A stretch of DNA of 64,000 bases, taken from Pseudomonas putida (GTDB taxonomy: Bacteria; Pseudomonadota; Gammaproteobacteria; Pseudomonadales; Pseudomonadaceae). The stretch is taken from the NCBI RefSeq assembly GCF_002025705.1, contig NZ_CP018846.1, forward strand, positions 1,231,501 to 1,295,500. The letters run 5' to 3'. The notes under the pieces are model-generated. The model did not search any database, was not told the DNA's origin, and saw nothing but the letters and a program-made list of their open reading frames with translations. Below, in pieces: positions 11,347 through 21,600 of the stretch (position 1 is the stretch's first letter; the number at the start of each line of letters is the position of its first letter). A program made the position numbers and the translations under genes.

Positions 11347-11403
11347 CAGGCAATGGCCAACTTGGTGGGTTGTTGTAAGCCGCTGACAAACTGCTCAGCC
11401 CAC

Positions 11404-11437
11404 AAAATGCTTCGACGCGTAGGCTACGAAGCATTTT
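11404..11437. terminator. terminator between convergent genes
   Basis: AAAATGCTTCG (11404-11414) pairs with CGAAGCATTTT (11427-11437) around a 12-nt loop. It lies between the fRMsr gene and the convergent 470-aa gene, with T/A tracts on both sides. Confidence 0.7.
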
Positions 11438-11455
11438 CATAGGGATTACAGGGCC

Positions 11456-12868
11456 TCAACCTCTGTTTGCGAGCTTTAGGAAATCATCCACTGACATCAA
11501 TGGAATCGGCACGATCAACACGGCCCAGAAAACGTGCTTCGGGTCGGGTTCGACGGCGAGTACTACGGCGAATCTGTTAAATGAGCTTGGGGTGAAAACA
11601 CCATCAACGCTAATGCTTCCTCCACCTGCCAGTATGTTCCATTCGGTGGTGCGCGGGTCGATTTCACGCTCGAGCCCATTGGCGTCCAGATAGGTTAAAG
11701 CCAGCTTTAACTTGTCGCCGCTCTTGCTTAGCTTGAAGTCATGTGTCGGTGCTCTATTAAGTACAACATACGTGCTGTAGTGTGGAAATGTGAGATTGCC
11801 TGTTGGTACATAATCGATCCATACAGGTTCCTGCATGCTGGCTTCAGCAGGGGGGGTAAGCGTTTCTTTGTAGGGCTCGCTTGCGCTCACCATCTTGACC
11901 AGCGGCCGCACACCAGAGATTTGCAGCGTATCTGCTTCAACTGCCACTGCAGCGCGTGATCTATTCTCAAACAGGCCGCACACGACATCTTCTATTTGCT
12001 CTGCCCCTGTGCAACCATCAGTACTGCGTGGGTGGAGCAACATGCTCAAGCTGTAGAAGTCTGAGAGTCTGTAACCCTCCGCAGGTATGGAATAAATGCT
12101 GACATAGGTATTCATATAGGAGGCATTCGTTGCGTATGTTTGCATACGTTCAACAGCTCCATCCGCGCACGTCAGGGGGAGTGAGACGTGGCTACCATTA
12201 CTATCTTCATCCCAGGCGATGTAGGAAATGGAGTGCGTTGGGCTTTCCGAAGCCCGAGGGTAGAACCGCAAAGGGCGTAGTAGCCACTCACTGCCGGTTA
12301 GCGGATCCACTTCATGCAGAGATACATATCGCTCGCTTGGCGGTAACGCATCGAAATGTAGCTCAAATTCATGATGGCGTTCGAGTGGCTCACGCCCAGG
12401 GTAGCCGATAGAGAAGTTTGATCGTCCTTTATCAATCTCGAACCTCACGCGCTTGCCCGGCTCATACAATCCTTTACATGCGTCAGTCTCAAACTCATGA
12501 AACAAACTCAAACTGCCATTTTTACCCGAGGCGGTGATCGCCTCGACATAGGCTGATGTGCTACCTGGCTTGCGACGAAGGGTGACGTTCTGGTAATCCA
12601 GAAAACGCCGGGTAATACAAATTGTCTGGTTACCCGATGACGTCGAAAAACTCAGCAGTGGTCGGCCTAGCGTGCACCTGACGAATTGCCATGCAAAACC
12701 CGATGACGTTGGGATTTCAAATTCGAGCGTGTTGCAATCATCGGGTCGGTCGTCTGGGCGTTGGGAATGGAATGCAAGCAGGGCATTGTTCAGGCTCGCC
12801 GTTTCGCAAACAAGATGAGCCCTCCATCCCTGCATATTATAAGAACGTGCAATTTTAGAGGCTTCCAT
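11456..12868 (-). CDS. P47/OrfX-like (TULIP-type) hypothetical protein
   Basis: A 470-aa protein without a signal peptide or membrane segment. The N-terminus has GW (W15) with Asn twelve residues later, then a hydrophobic run. The same W-x11-N signature occurs in the proteins at 27293 and 29693. A PLLSFS strand follows at the same place as PRLSFD in the 799-aa protein. The C-terminus holds W-x4-G-x-G-x5-G-V-F, shared with those two proteins. The upstream dyad motif at 12930-12945 is also shared with the island genes. Family assignment is inferred and weaker than for the two larger proteins. It looks like an accessory gene placed among core genes. A weak ribosome site (AGGTG) precedes the ATG. 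Confidence 0.6.
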   Translation of the reverse strand: MEASKIARSYNMQGWRAHLVCETASLNNALLAFHSQRPDDRPDDCNTLEFEIPTSSGFAWQFVRCTLGRPLLSFSTSSGNQTICITRRFLDYQNVTLRRKPGSTSAYVEAITASGKNGSLSLFHEFETDACKGLYEPGKRVRFEIDKGRSNFSIGYPGREPLERHHEFELHFDALPPSERYVSLHEVDPLTGSEWLLRPLRFYPRASESPTHSISYIAWDEDSNGSHVSLPLTCADGAVERMQTYATNASYMNTYVSIYSIPAEGYRLSDFYSLSMLLHPRSTDGCTGAEQIEDVVCGLFENRSRAAVAVEADTLQISGVRPLVKMVSASEPYKETLTPPAEASMQEPVWIDYVPTGNLTFPHYSTYVVLNRAPTHDFKLSKSGDKLKLALTYLDANGLEREIDPRTTEWNILAGGGSISVDGVFTPSSFNRFAVVLAVEPDPKHVFWAVLIVPIPLMSVDDFLKLANRG

Positions 12869-12929
12869 GGGGCACCTGCAGTTAGGTCAGCTGCTGAGCA
12901 CCGTACCCCCCCCTCACGTAAACTCACAA

Positions 12930-12945
12930 CTGGCAAAAATGACAG
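12930..12945 (-). promoter_or_regulatory. island dyad motif, copy 1
   Basis: CTGGCAAAAATGACAG is an imperfect dyad (CTGGCA / CTGTCA half-sites around four A/T bases) about 62 bp upstream of the 470-aa gene start. It matches the copies at 25300, 25357 and 36731. Its likely role is a regulator-binding site. Confidence 0.55.
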
Positions 12946-12987
12946 GTGGCAAGCGGGTTACCCGGCATAGCCAATGCAGGCAAAGCA

Positions 12988-13755
12988 TCAATCGTAGATG
13001 ACCTTCTTCTTCCAGGTCTCTTCCTCGTCGGTCTTGAGCCCGTCGGTCAGTTCGTTCTGCTCATTCTCCGCCGGCTCCATCTTGTCCATCACCTGGGCAT
13101 TGGCCCGCGCCAGCAGTTTTTCCAGATACGTCAACTGCTCTTCATATACCTTCGGCTCCGGCTGCTTGCGCAGGTACTGCACGCCGCGTTCGAAGGCCAG
13201 CCGCGCCTGGCCTGGCTGTTCCTGCTGCAGCGCCTGCTGGCCGAGGTTGTTGAAGAACTCGATATGCAGCAGCACCAGGATGTGGCGGATCTCCTTGACC
13301 CATTGCTTGCCCTCGTTGGTTGGCAGCACGTTCTCCTGGGTGGCCTTGACGATCTGGGTGTGCAGCGCCTCAAGCAGGAAGCGCACATCCTTGGCTTTGA
13401 CTTCGGTCTGGATCGGGCAGGGCGGGTTGTTCACCGGGATCCTCTCGCCCTGGCCGATCAGCCCTTCGAGCTCGGCGATGCGCGCCTTGAAATCGGCGTT
13501 GTGCTTGTCCAGCGCCAGTTGCCGCTGGTTGAGGTTCAGCTCCAGGCGGGCCAGCAGCAGCTTCAGTGCCGGGGTCATGAACTGGCCGGGGAAGGTCTCG
13601 GTGATTTCGCCACAGCGGCGGACCCGGTCGGCGAGGTCGATCTTAAGTCGCGCACGTTCAAGCTTGCTGTTTTCGACCACGTTGTTGAGGTAGCCGATCA
13701 CGATCAGCAACGCGATACCCGCCACGATGAGCAGAGTGATCAGAAGTGGTGTCAC
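12988..13755 (-). CDS. conserved single-pass membrane protein, unknown function
   Basis: A 255-aa protein with one N-terminal membrane segment (about residues 3-22). A largely helical, charged cytoplasmic or periplasmic domain follows, with repeated Leu/Arg/Glu/Gln heptads (coiled-coil tendency), and an acidic Lys/Glu-rich C-terminus. The start is GTG at 13755 with GGATGAGG eight bases upstream. I do not recognise a functional family. It reads as a core pseudomonad protein next to the tRNA operon. Confidence 0.75.
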   Translation of the reverse strand: MTPLLITLLIVAGIALLIVIGYLNNVVENSKLERARLKIDLADRVRRCGEITETFPGQFMTPALKLLLARLELNLNQRQLALDKHNADFKARIAELEGLIGQGERIPVNNPPCPIQTEVKAKDVRFLLEALHTQIVKATQENVLPTNEGKQWVKEIRHILVLLHIEFFNNLGQQALQQEQPGQARLAFERGVQYLRKQPEPKVYEEQLTYLEKLLARANAQVMDKMEPAENEQNELTDGLKTDEEETWKKKVIYD

Positions 13756-14092
13756 CGTTAACGCCTCATCCAGAAGTTTTGCTTAATAGAGTGTAGTGGT
13801 AGCCGTCGCTGCCGCGAAGGGACCGGCGTGGCCTCCTCAATGCACTTTGTCGGCTGACTGCCAGTTTCCTCAAGTGATGGCACTTTGCGACGACCGTGTC
13901 AGAAAATCAACGCCAATCCTTCGGCGTGCCCTGGCGGCGCCTTCTATATGGACCGAAGTCATTGATTTAAATAAATTTCTACAAAGGGGTTGACGGGTGT
14001 TCGAAGCATCCATAGAATGCGCGCCACTTGCAGCGTAAAGCACACAGCGAAACGCGGCAGGGAGTGAAAGCAGGCAGTAATGCCAGCAGCGT
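13756..14092. other. intergenic region upstream of tRNA operon
   Basis: No gene is seen. It contains the tRNA promoter listed separately and the upstream region of the divergent membrane-protein gene. Confidence 0.7.
13990..14018 (+). promoter_or_regulatory. sigma-70 promoter of tRNA operon
   Basis: TTGACG (13990-13995), a 17-bp spacer and TAGAAT (14013-14018), followed by a GC-rich discriminator (GCGCGCC) typical of stable-RNA promoters. It lies about 75 nt upstream of the first tRNA. Confidence 0.8.
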
Positions 14093-14168
14093 GTCCCCTT
14101 CGTCTAGTGGCCTAGGACACCGCCCTTTCACGGCGGTAACAGGGGTTCGAGTCCCCTAGGGGACGCCA
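14093..14168 (+). tRNA. tRNA-Glu (TTC)
   Basis: A 76-nt cloverleaf. The acceptor GTCCCCT pairs with AGGGGAC. The anticodon stem CCGCC/GGCGG has loop CTTTCAC (anticodon TTC). The T arm is GGGGTTCGAGTCCCC, and CCA is encoded. Confidence 0.97.
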
Positions 14169-14172
14169 AATT

Positions 14173-14248
<76 letters not shown>

Positions 14249-14340
14249 GTTTCTCCGGCACTGCTTAACGGCGGGGCAGGAAAAGAAAGTCCAGGCTGAA
14301 TCGTGAGGTTCAATACCTGGCACACTGAAAAGTGTTGTGT

Positions 14341-14416
14341 GTCCCCTTCGTCTAGTGGCCTAGGACACCGCCCTTTCACGGCGGTAACAGGGGTTCGAGT
14401 CCCCTAGGGGACGCCA
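14341..14416 (+). tRNA. tRNA-Glu (TTC), second copy
   Basis: Identical over its length to the copy at 14093-14168, with anticodon TTC and encoded CCA. Confidence 0.97.
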
Positions 14417-14419
14417 TTT

Positions 14420-14495
<76 letters not shown>

Positions 14496-14581
14496 GTTTA
14501 AATACTGTGGCGTCTATGCGGTGCAGTGGTGGTGAAGGTCGTCAAGGCGCTTCACGCCGATAGCGGTAAAAGCTTCACAAT

Positions 14582-14657
<76 letters not shown>

Positions 14658-14664
14658 AATATAG

Positions 14665-14702
14665 AAACGAAGAAAGGGACGAAAGTCCCTTTCTTCGTTT
14701 TT
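14665..14702 (+). terminator. terminator of tRNA operon
   Basis: A 15-bp perfect stem (14666-14680 with 14685-14699), a GAAA tetraloop and a closing T tract, starting eight bases after the last tRNA. Confidence 0.93.
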
Positions 14703-14724
14703 GTCGTTCCTGAAATTATCATGT

Positions 14725-14755
14725 CCCCCTTGGGCACGCTCAGTGCCCAAGGGGG
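14725..14755 (-). terminator. hairpin downstream of fimbrial adhesin gene
   Basis: CCCCCTTGGGCAC (14725-14737) pairs perfectly over 13 bp with 14743-14755 around a 5-nt loop, just after the adhesin stop on the minus strand. It lacks a strong T tract, so it may be a stability hairpin rather than an efficient terminator. Confidence 0.6.
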
Positions 14756-14760
14756 ATCGC

Positions 14761-15822
14761 TTAGCGGTAGCTGATGGTGAAATCCAGCGCGCCCTCGGCC
14801 AGCCCCGCTGTCACCGTGGCGTTGGTCTGGTAATAGCGAGCCTTGAAGTCCAGGCGTGTGGTGCCGATGACCAGCGAGGTGATTGGCTCGTCCTGCTGGA
14901 GTGGCATCGGGCTACTGTCGCTGCGCAATATTTGAATGCCGACGCCGGTCGCGGTGGAGTTACTACTCAGGCCAAACACCCCCTGTGCTGGTAGCAGAGG
15001 CACCGAGCCGCGTGCGCCCTCAAGGCGTACATGGGCGCGGGCGATACTGCCGGTAGGGTCATCTTCGCAGTCGCTGAGTGTGATGTGGAAGTCCGTTGCA
15101 GGCGTGGTGCTGCCGATACCAGTGAAGTCTGCACGGTCATGGTTGCCCAGTTGCACCGGGTCGGCGCTGACCGGGTTGGATTTGAGTGTGCACTGGGCCT
15201 GGTGCACCCCACCGCTGACGTGGATATTCAGTGCGTCGCCAAGGTAGCTGATCTGGCTGCGGACCATCTGTTTGCTGAAATGTTGGGGGCCAGTGGGAAT
15301 AGGCCCGGTCTTTATCAGGACGGGAGTGTAAAGCAGTGATGAGATTTGGAGTGGCGTGGCGCCCGAATCCTGGCTGTTTTCACCCAGGTAGGGAATAGCC
15401 TCGTCGTCCGTTGGGGTGAACACATTGCTGAAGCCTCCGGCGAAGGGGAAGCCAAGGCGGATGTGCAGGCCGACTCCGGGGATGCCGGTTTCCATGACCT
15501 TGCCATCGACGTTCCAGCCATTTACCGGAGGCAGTGGGCCAGGGTGCAAGGGGGCAGTTGGTGTTGCCTGGAAGGTTAACGTGCCGCTGCCGTCGTTCTC
15601 GCAGCGGATGCTACGCTGATTCTCCTCGGGCGCGTAGAGGGCGCGGACCGTGCCGATGATGCTGCCGATCGGGGCATCGCGTGCTATCCAGGGGGTGCCG
15701 AGGTCGATGCGATAGCTCAGTGGGCCGGGCGTGGACTGCCAGGTGCAGTTGATGCTTGCATGAGCGTTACCGGCGAAGGCAAGGAGGGCAAGGGCCGTAC
15801 AGATGTTTCTGGTTACTGGCAT
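14761..15822 (-). CDS. fimbrial tip adhesin / minor pilin
   Basis: A 353-aa secreted protein with a cleavable signal peptide (about residues 1-22, ending GNAHA). Its size fits a two-domain tip adhesin: an N-terminal receptor-binding half, then a C-terminal pilin domain with the Cys pair (QCTLKS ... LSDCEDD) and a terminal alternating strand (GALDFTISYR) that would be capped by the chaperone. It is the last gene of the pilin-chaperone-usher-adhesin order, 42 nt downstream of the usher. The receptor is unknown. Confidence 0.85.
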   Translation of the reverse strand: MPVTRNICTALALLAFAGNAHASINCTWQSTPGPLSYRIDLGTPWIARDAPIGSIIGTVRALYAPEENQRSIRCENDGSGTLTFQATPTAPLHPGPLPPVNGWNVDGKVMETGIPGVGLHIRLGFPFAGGFSNVFTPTDDEAIPYLGENSQDSGATPLQISSLLYTPVLIKTGPIPTGPQHFSKQMVRSQISYLGDALNIHVSGGVHQAQCTLKSNPVSADPVQLGNHDRADFTGIGSTTPATDFHITLSDCEDDPTGSIARAHVRLEGARGSVPLLPAQGVFGLSSNSTATGVGIQILRSDSSPMPLQQDEPITSLVIGTTRLDFKARYYQTNATVTAGLAEGALDFTISYR

Positions 15823-15864
15823 GGGGAAATCCGCAGGTAAGGCGCCATTGCTGGCGCGCAGGGT

Positions 15865-18372
15865 TCAGAGTGGCGGGCAGGTGAGCGTCTGCAGCCGGTA
15901 GCCTTGGCGATGCTCCATTTGCAAAGGCTCGATGGGCAGCCGACACTGCTGGTCGCCTTGTTTTCCCCAGCGCACGTTCAACGTCTGTGGATGCGGGCCG
16001 GTGGCGATCAGCGCCTGGCCAGCCTGGCCGACAATAGCCAGTGAATTGCCCTGCTCGTCGCTGACCTGGGTGCCGAATGGCAGCGGCTGGCCGTTGCTTT
16101 CTTGCAAGGTGAGCACCAGGCGGGTGACCTGGCGGGCGGCGAAGGTGGCTTTGACAATGGCGCCGCGGCGAGGCACTACTGGTTGCGTGCCATTCTCCAC
16201 TTCTACCTCTGGGCCCAATTGGTCGGTGAGCAAGTTCACCTGGTTGACCCGATAAGGGCGAAGGTGTGGCGCCAAGGCGTACCCCTTGGCGTTGGTGCGC
16301 GCGCCTGGGGCGTTCTCCAGGCCGACACCTGCGATGGCGGGCACCTCGACCAAGGCACTGGTTTCACCCAGGTAGGGTGCCAAGGTGATGCCGCCTTCGT
16401 GGGCCAGCAGTGCTCCGCTGGTGTTGACGGAAACATTGCGCAGGTCGCGGCTTTCGACAAGCCCGGCACCATAGCTGGCGTGTGCGCCATGGTAATTTGC
16501 CGAGAGCTCCAGGCTATTACGGCGCTGCTCGTCTTGGCTGACGCCTGCGCGATAGCCCAGGCGGTTGTCCAGGCCGCTGCCGCTCAGGCTGGCACGTTCA
16601 CTGGTGTGCCCGGCGCGCTGTTGCACGTCGAAGGTGGCGCTGCTGCTGTTGCCAAGGCCCAGCGGGATCGAGACACTCAGGCCGACCATGCGATCGTTGA
16701 AATTGTCGCGGCTGAGCGACTGCGAGGCGAACAGGTTGTAGCTGATACTGTTGTGCTGGGTATTGAACTGGAACTGGTACTGACGGCGCTGACGGTTGCT
16801 GTTCCAGTAGTCGTCCTGGGTCAGGGTCAGGCTGAGTGAGCTGCTTGAACCCAGCGGCTGTTGCATCGAGGCTTCCACGCGGCTGCGGCGGTTACCCAGG
16901 TAAAAGCGGTCGGCATTGCGCTGGGCCACGGCTTCGTCGAAGTCGCGATAGCCCTCGGTGGAATAGCGGTAGCCGGCAAAGCGCAGGTTGGTGCGGGTCT
17001 GGAAGGTCTTGCCATAGCGGGCGGCGAAACTCTGCCCGGTGACACTGCCCAGCGCCTGGCCCAAGTCACTGCTGGCGTGGGTGGCGTCGAGCGATACCGC
17101 GCCATAGTGGCCGAAGTCGCGGCCAATGCCCAGCAGCCCGGCGCGGTAATAATCGCCCCCCAAAACCCCGCCGTAGAGCGTTGACTGCCAGCCGATGCCG
17201 CGTGCCAGGGTCGCCTGCCACAACTGTGGTTGGTCCTGCCCGTTGATTGCGTTATAGCGCCCGAAGGCGGCGGTGTAGCGCCATACGCCTTCGCGCAGCA
17301 GGCTGCCCAGGCTTGAATAGGGCTGGATGAAACGACGCACCTGGCCGTCGGCTTCGGTGAGGACGATTTCCAGTTCGCCACTGCCGCCGCCGATAGCCAG
17401 GTCGTCGATTTCATAGGGGCCGGCAGCGACGTAGGTGCTGTAGATCGGGTAGCCATTTTGCAGGACTTCGAGTTTGGCGCGGCTCTGGGCCACCCCGCGG
17501 ATCACGGGGGCATAGCTTTGCAGCACGTCGGGCAGCATGCCCATGTCCGAAGCCAGCTGCACACCTTTGAGTGGCAGGCTGCGGAATACCTCGCCATTGC
17601 TGAAGGTCTCGCCGAGGGTGAGTGTGCCCCAGCTGCCGGGCAGGTCGGTCTGGGCGTAGGTGTTGCTGCGGGTCCAGCGCCGTTGGCCGTGTTCATCTTC
17701 GCGCAGGCTCTGGTTGCTGCGCAGGCGCCAGCCGCCGAGGTTGAGGCCGCTGTTCAGGTACAGGTCCTGCTGGCTGCGGCTTGGCCCGCCGCGCTGGCTG
17801 CTGTGCTGGGCCGAGGCCTGGTAGCTGACGAAGCCGGCATTGATGCCATGGTCCCAGCGCTCGGGGGCGACACTGCCTGCCGCGTCACGGCGCATTGCCG
17901 CCTGGGGGATCGAGATGTCGAGCTGCAGGCGGCTGCTGTCGAACTCGACCGCTGCGCCGGGCAAGCGGGCGGCCAGGTCAAGGCACTGCTCGTCTGCCGC
18001 CAGTGGTGTTTCCAGGCGTTCCAGGCGCAGCCCCAGCTCGGCCAGCAACGCAGCGCTCAGGCAGGGGGCGAGCCCTTGGTCTGGGCCGCGATACTGGAAG
18101 TCAAGGGTGTGCTCGCCGGCGTGGGCCAGGTTTACCCGCACCTGCACCGCGTAGCGCCCGGCGGCCAGCGGCTGGTGCGCGGCCAGCGCCTGCAGCGCCA
18201 GTTCGGCGCTGCCCTGGGGCTGGCCGGGGGCCTGGCGCATGAAACCGGTATGGAATTTCAGTTCGGGTTCGACGGCCTGGGCGGCTGGCAGCAGGCAGCT
18301 GCCGCCCAAAGCCAGCAAGGGGGCGAAACGAAGACGCGACGGCGGCTGCCGACGCCGTTTGGCGTTTAGCAT
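15865..18372 (-). CDS. outer-membrane fimbrial usher
   Basis: An 835-aa usher that secretes and assembles chaperone-bound pilins at the outer membrane. The signal peptide (about 1-33) ends AAQA. A PapC-N domain (VEPELKFHTGFMRQ) follows, then a long beta-barrel region with many Tyr/Arg/Gly-rich strands, the plug region, and PapC-C with GTQVSDEQGNSLAIVGQAGQALI. A Cys pair lies near the end (QQCRLPI ... LTCPPL). The ATG at 18372 is preferred over an upstream TTG at 18465. Its chaperone lies about 24 kb away across the island. The 231 nt upstream shows no clear promoter. Confidence 0.92.
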   Translation of the reverse strand: MLNAKRRRQPPSRLRFAPLLALGGSCLLPAAQAVEPELKFHTGFMRQAPGQPQGSAELALQALAAHQPLAAGRYAVQVRVNLAHAGEHTLDFQYRGPDQGLAPCLSAALLAELGLRLERLETPLAADEQCLDLAARLPGAAVEFDSSRLQLDISIPQAAMRRDAAGSVAPERWDHGINAGFVSYQASAQHSSQRGGPSRSQQDLYLNSGLNLGGWRLRSNQSLREDEHGQRRWTRSNTYAQTDLPGSWGTLTLGETFSNGEVFRSLPLKGVQLASDMGMLPDVLQSYAPVIRGVAQSRAKLEVLQNGYPIYSTYVAAGPYEIDDLAIGGGSGELEIVLTEADGQVRRFIQPYSSLGSLLREGVWRYTAAFGRYNAINGQDQPQLWQATLARGIGWQSTLYGGVLGGDYYRAGLLGIGRDFGHYGAVSLDATHASSDLGQALGSVTGQSFAARYGKTFQTRTNLRFAGYRYSTEGYRDFDEAVAQRNADRFYLGNRRSRVEASMQQPLGSSSSLSLTLTQDDYWNSNRQRRQYQFQFNTQHNSISYNLFASQSLSRDNFNDRMVGLSVSIPLGLGNSSSATFDVQQRAGHTSERASLSGSGLDNRLGYRAGVSQDEQRRNSLELSANYHGAHASYGAGLVESRDLRNVSVNTSGALLAHEGGITLAPYLGETSALVEVPAIAGVGLENAPGARTNAKGYALAPHLRPYRVNQVNLLTDQLGPEVEVENGTQPVVPRRGAIVKATFAARQVTRLVLTLQESNGQPLPFGTQVSDEQGNSLAIVGQAGQALIATGPHPQTLNVRWGKQGDQQCRLPIEPLQMEHRQGYRLQTLTCPPL

Positions 18373-18603
18373 GGGGATGTCTCGGCTGGCGAAGATTGAT
18401 GGCCAGTGGAAAGCCACGCGATGTGGACTGGCCGCGAAACGCTGTGCTCCGCGCTCGGGTCGCAAGGGGTGAGCTAGAGGATGGTGGGGAGGTTAGTGGG
18501 ATGAAGGAGGGCGGTATGTAGGAGGGATCTGAGGAAGGGGGGGATTAGTTCGTCTTGGGGAGAGATAGGCTCACCTCGGATGAGGTGGGCCTTGAGGTGA
18601 AAC

Positions 18604-21600
18604 TTATCGTTTAGACCAATAATTATTATATGTTGTATGAACTCTATCCTGAGGCTGGAAACTCCAATTCGAGCTTCCAGCCTGTTTTGCCACTGGGGAG
18701 GAAGGGGGTAATCCGCTATCAAGGTCAATACCATACACAGGGTTTTTCGATATCACCTCGCCTGGAGGGCCTTGTATGCCTGGAGGGCCTTGTACGCCTG
18801 GAGGGCCTTGTACGCCTTGCGGTCCTTGCAGTCCTTGTGGCCCTTGAGCTCCGTCTTTTCCAGGGATTGGGGGTTTTTGTTCCAGGGCGTTTACTCTCGC
18901 TTCCAATTTGTTCAAACGATTATTTGCCTTGCCAAGGTTGCGTCCAATAGCTTTTTGTTTTTTGATAACTTTCGCCAGAGTTTCTTTTGTCGCATCTTTG
19001 AACTGCTCCCACCTGCCCACTCCTTTCATTTTCGCTACTACTGAGTTCAACTTGTACGCTGCAACCCCCGTCATCATCGCCCCCAGGAAGCTCAGCCCGC
19101 CGCCGATCGCCCAGAGTAGGTTGGCTTTTTCGGGGTCATCCTCGTTCGTGGCTACGCCCTGTATTGCAAGGCCAGCAACTTGCGTGGCCACGCCTGCCAC
19201 GCCGACAGCCAGCCAGACTTTTGACCAAACGGACAACGCACTGAACCCGATGGTCGAGACGGCAACCGCCGCAGACTGTGCAAAGGGAATGATGGAAAGA
19301 AGGGCTGCACCAATCGAAAGCCCCAACGTAATCCACAGTGAGGTCTTGCTTGTTTTTTTCCTCTTCGTACCACCCGTCGCCGGCGGGGTAGTGGGCGCTC
19401 TGTAACTCACGTGCCCGCTGGGGTCGCGCCAGTTCACCGGGTCGCCCAGGCAGTACTGGTAGGGGTTGATACCGGCGACCTCCGGTGGCATCGAGTCCGG
19501 GCTGTGGAAGCGCATCAGCTGCGGGTTGTAGGCGCGGTAGCCACGCCCCAGCAGGTACCAGCCCAGCGTGCGTTCGCGAGCTTCACCGTTGAAGGCCAGC
19601 AAGCCTTGCAGCGCTTTGTCCGGGTCTTGCTGGTCAGTGTCGCCGTAGGCGCTGTAGCGGGCTTCGGTCAGCGCGTTCTGGGTGCTCTCGCCCAGCACAC
19701 TGTTGCTCATGTTGGTCAGCAGCAGGCGGGTAGCGCCGTTGTCGTTGTTCGCTTGCAGGCCCAGCGGGCGTTCGCCGTCATACAGGTACTGCGTCAGCAC
19801 ATCGCCGTCGACGGTACTGTGCAGGCGTTCATTCTGATAGCGGCGCAGCACCTCCGCGCTGTTGCGGTGGCGCACGCCCACCAGGTGATCATGGCCGTCG
19901 TAGCGGTAGCTGTACAACGGCTGGCCAGTGGCATCCAGTACCTGTTCAAGGCGGCCATGGTCGTCGTACACAAGCTGGTTGCCGGCCTCGTCGTTGAGCA
20001 TGTTGCCGTCATCGTCATAGCTGAAGTCGCAGCTGGCGAGGTAGTCCTCATGGGTGTGGGTCACCTTTTTCAACTGGAAGCCATCACAGGTGTAGGTGGC
20101 CGTATCCCTGCCGCCATCGGCGAACCAGGTTTTGCACTCGATCAGGTTGTCCAGCAGGTCGTACTTGAAACTCTGTTCCTCGATGGGGCGACCTTTGGCG
20201 TTGCTTGGCAGGGCTGAGGGCTCGCCCTCGCACAAATAGCTTTCCAGCCGTTTGCGCAAGTCGTACTCGAAGGTCTCCGTGAGTTCATCTTCGCCGTCAC
20301 GCTGCAGCGTGCGGCTGTGCAGCAGGCCATCATCGCGCCAGACGTGAGTAATGCGCAGCACCATGCCCTTGGTCTGGTCGTTGTAGCGGGTCAGAGTGCG
20401 TTCGACTTCCTGGCCGTGGCTGTCGTAACGCTGTTCGCAGTCGATGCGGTGCAGGCTGGTCAGGTCCTGGGTGCGGGTCAGTTTCAATCGCCCGTCGTCA
20501 TCGTAGGTAAAGTCTGCGCGCAGGTTGCCCTGGGTGGTCCAGCTCAGGCGGCCCAGGTTGTCGTAGCCGTGTTCGGTCGTCTGCTGGTCGCTGTCCTCGC
20601 GCAGCAGTGGGCGGCCCTGCAGCGAGGTGGTGTGGTCGCAGACATAGGTGCTGGCATTAACCTTGTCCTCCCAGGTTTCATTGAGCAGATAGCCCTGGTC
20701 GGTGTAGCTGTAGCGACGCTCGCCCTCAACATTGCTGGCGCTGTTGATTGCAGTGGTTTTGCGGTCGTAGTCGTACCTGGCGGGCTGATTACTGCCTACA
20801 GTGACTGTCTTGGGTTCCAGGGAGAGGCTTGGGTCGTAGCTGAATGTGAACACACGCTTGGCGGCAGTGGTGCGTTTGCTCATCAGCACCTGTTCGCTGT
20901 CGTTGCCGTTTTCGTCCTTGTACTCGTAGGTTTCCTGGCGCGGGCCGGCATTGAGCGTCAGCAGGCGCTCCTGGCCATCGAAGGTGCGCCTGCAGGCCAG
21001 TGTGCCGTCAACCCCTTGCTTCTGGTGCGCGTACAGCGCTTCGACCAGTTCATTGCGGCTGTGGGCGGCGAATGTCCGGCTCATCAGTGTTTTGTCAGGG
21101 CGTTCGGTCTGGGTCATGCGACCGTAGGCATCGTACGTGTACCTGTTGATGCTCAGCAGCTCGCGCCGCGGGTCCAGCGGGTCGCGGATGCGTTGCTCTT
21201 CGCGGGTGCTCTGGCCAACGCCATCGTAGAAGAAGTTCTGGCGCCCGGCTTCCTTGCCCTCGGCATCCAGCCGCTGCACCTGCCATGGTTTTTCATCGAG
21301 GTTGTCCTGGGTCAGCGTGAAATGCTGGCGCAGTGTCGGCTGGCCCGTGCCAGTCATCCAGCTGGCTGTCATGTCGCCTTGCTCGCCAAACGGTGAATAG
21401 GCACTGTGTTGCCGGGTGCCGTCGGCATTCAGGGTTTCGCACACTTCACCCCAGGCGCCATAGGTGTATTGGGTCTTGGTGGCCAGCGTAGTGCCCGTGA
21501 GCCGGGGGTGGTGGTCGTGGACAGTTTCATCGATCAATTGCCCCAGTTCGTCATGGTTCGCCTGGTAAACCAGTTGCGGCTGCTGCGCGCCCTCGGTTTT

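Noticed and set aside
12931..12952. Island motif as a sigma-54 promoter (GG-N10-GC)
   Set aside because: Neither strand gives GG and GC elements at the required spacing in all four copies. A dyad operator fits better.
18474..18734. 86-codon minus-strand frame downstream of the RHS gene as a possible immunity gene
   Set aside because: Half of it overlaps the RHS 3' end, it has no ribosome site, and its composition is irregular.
18763..18850. Short tandem repeats as a CRISPR-like array
   Set aside because: The repeats are 18 nt, in frame, without spacers, and encode collagen-like Gly-x-y triplets.
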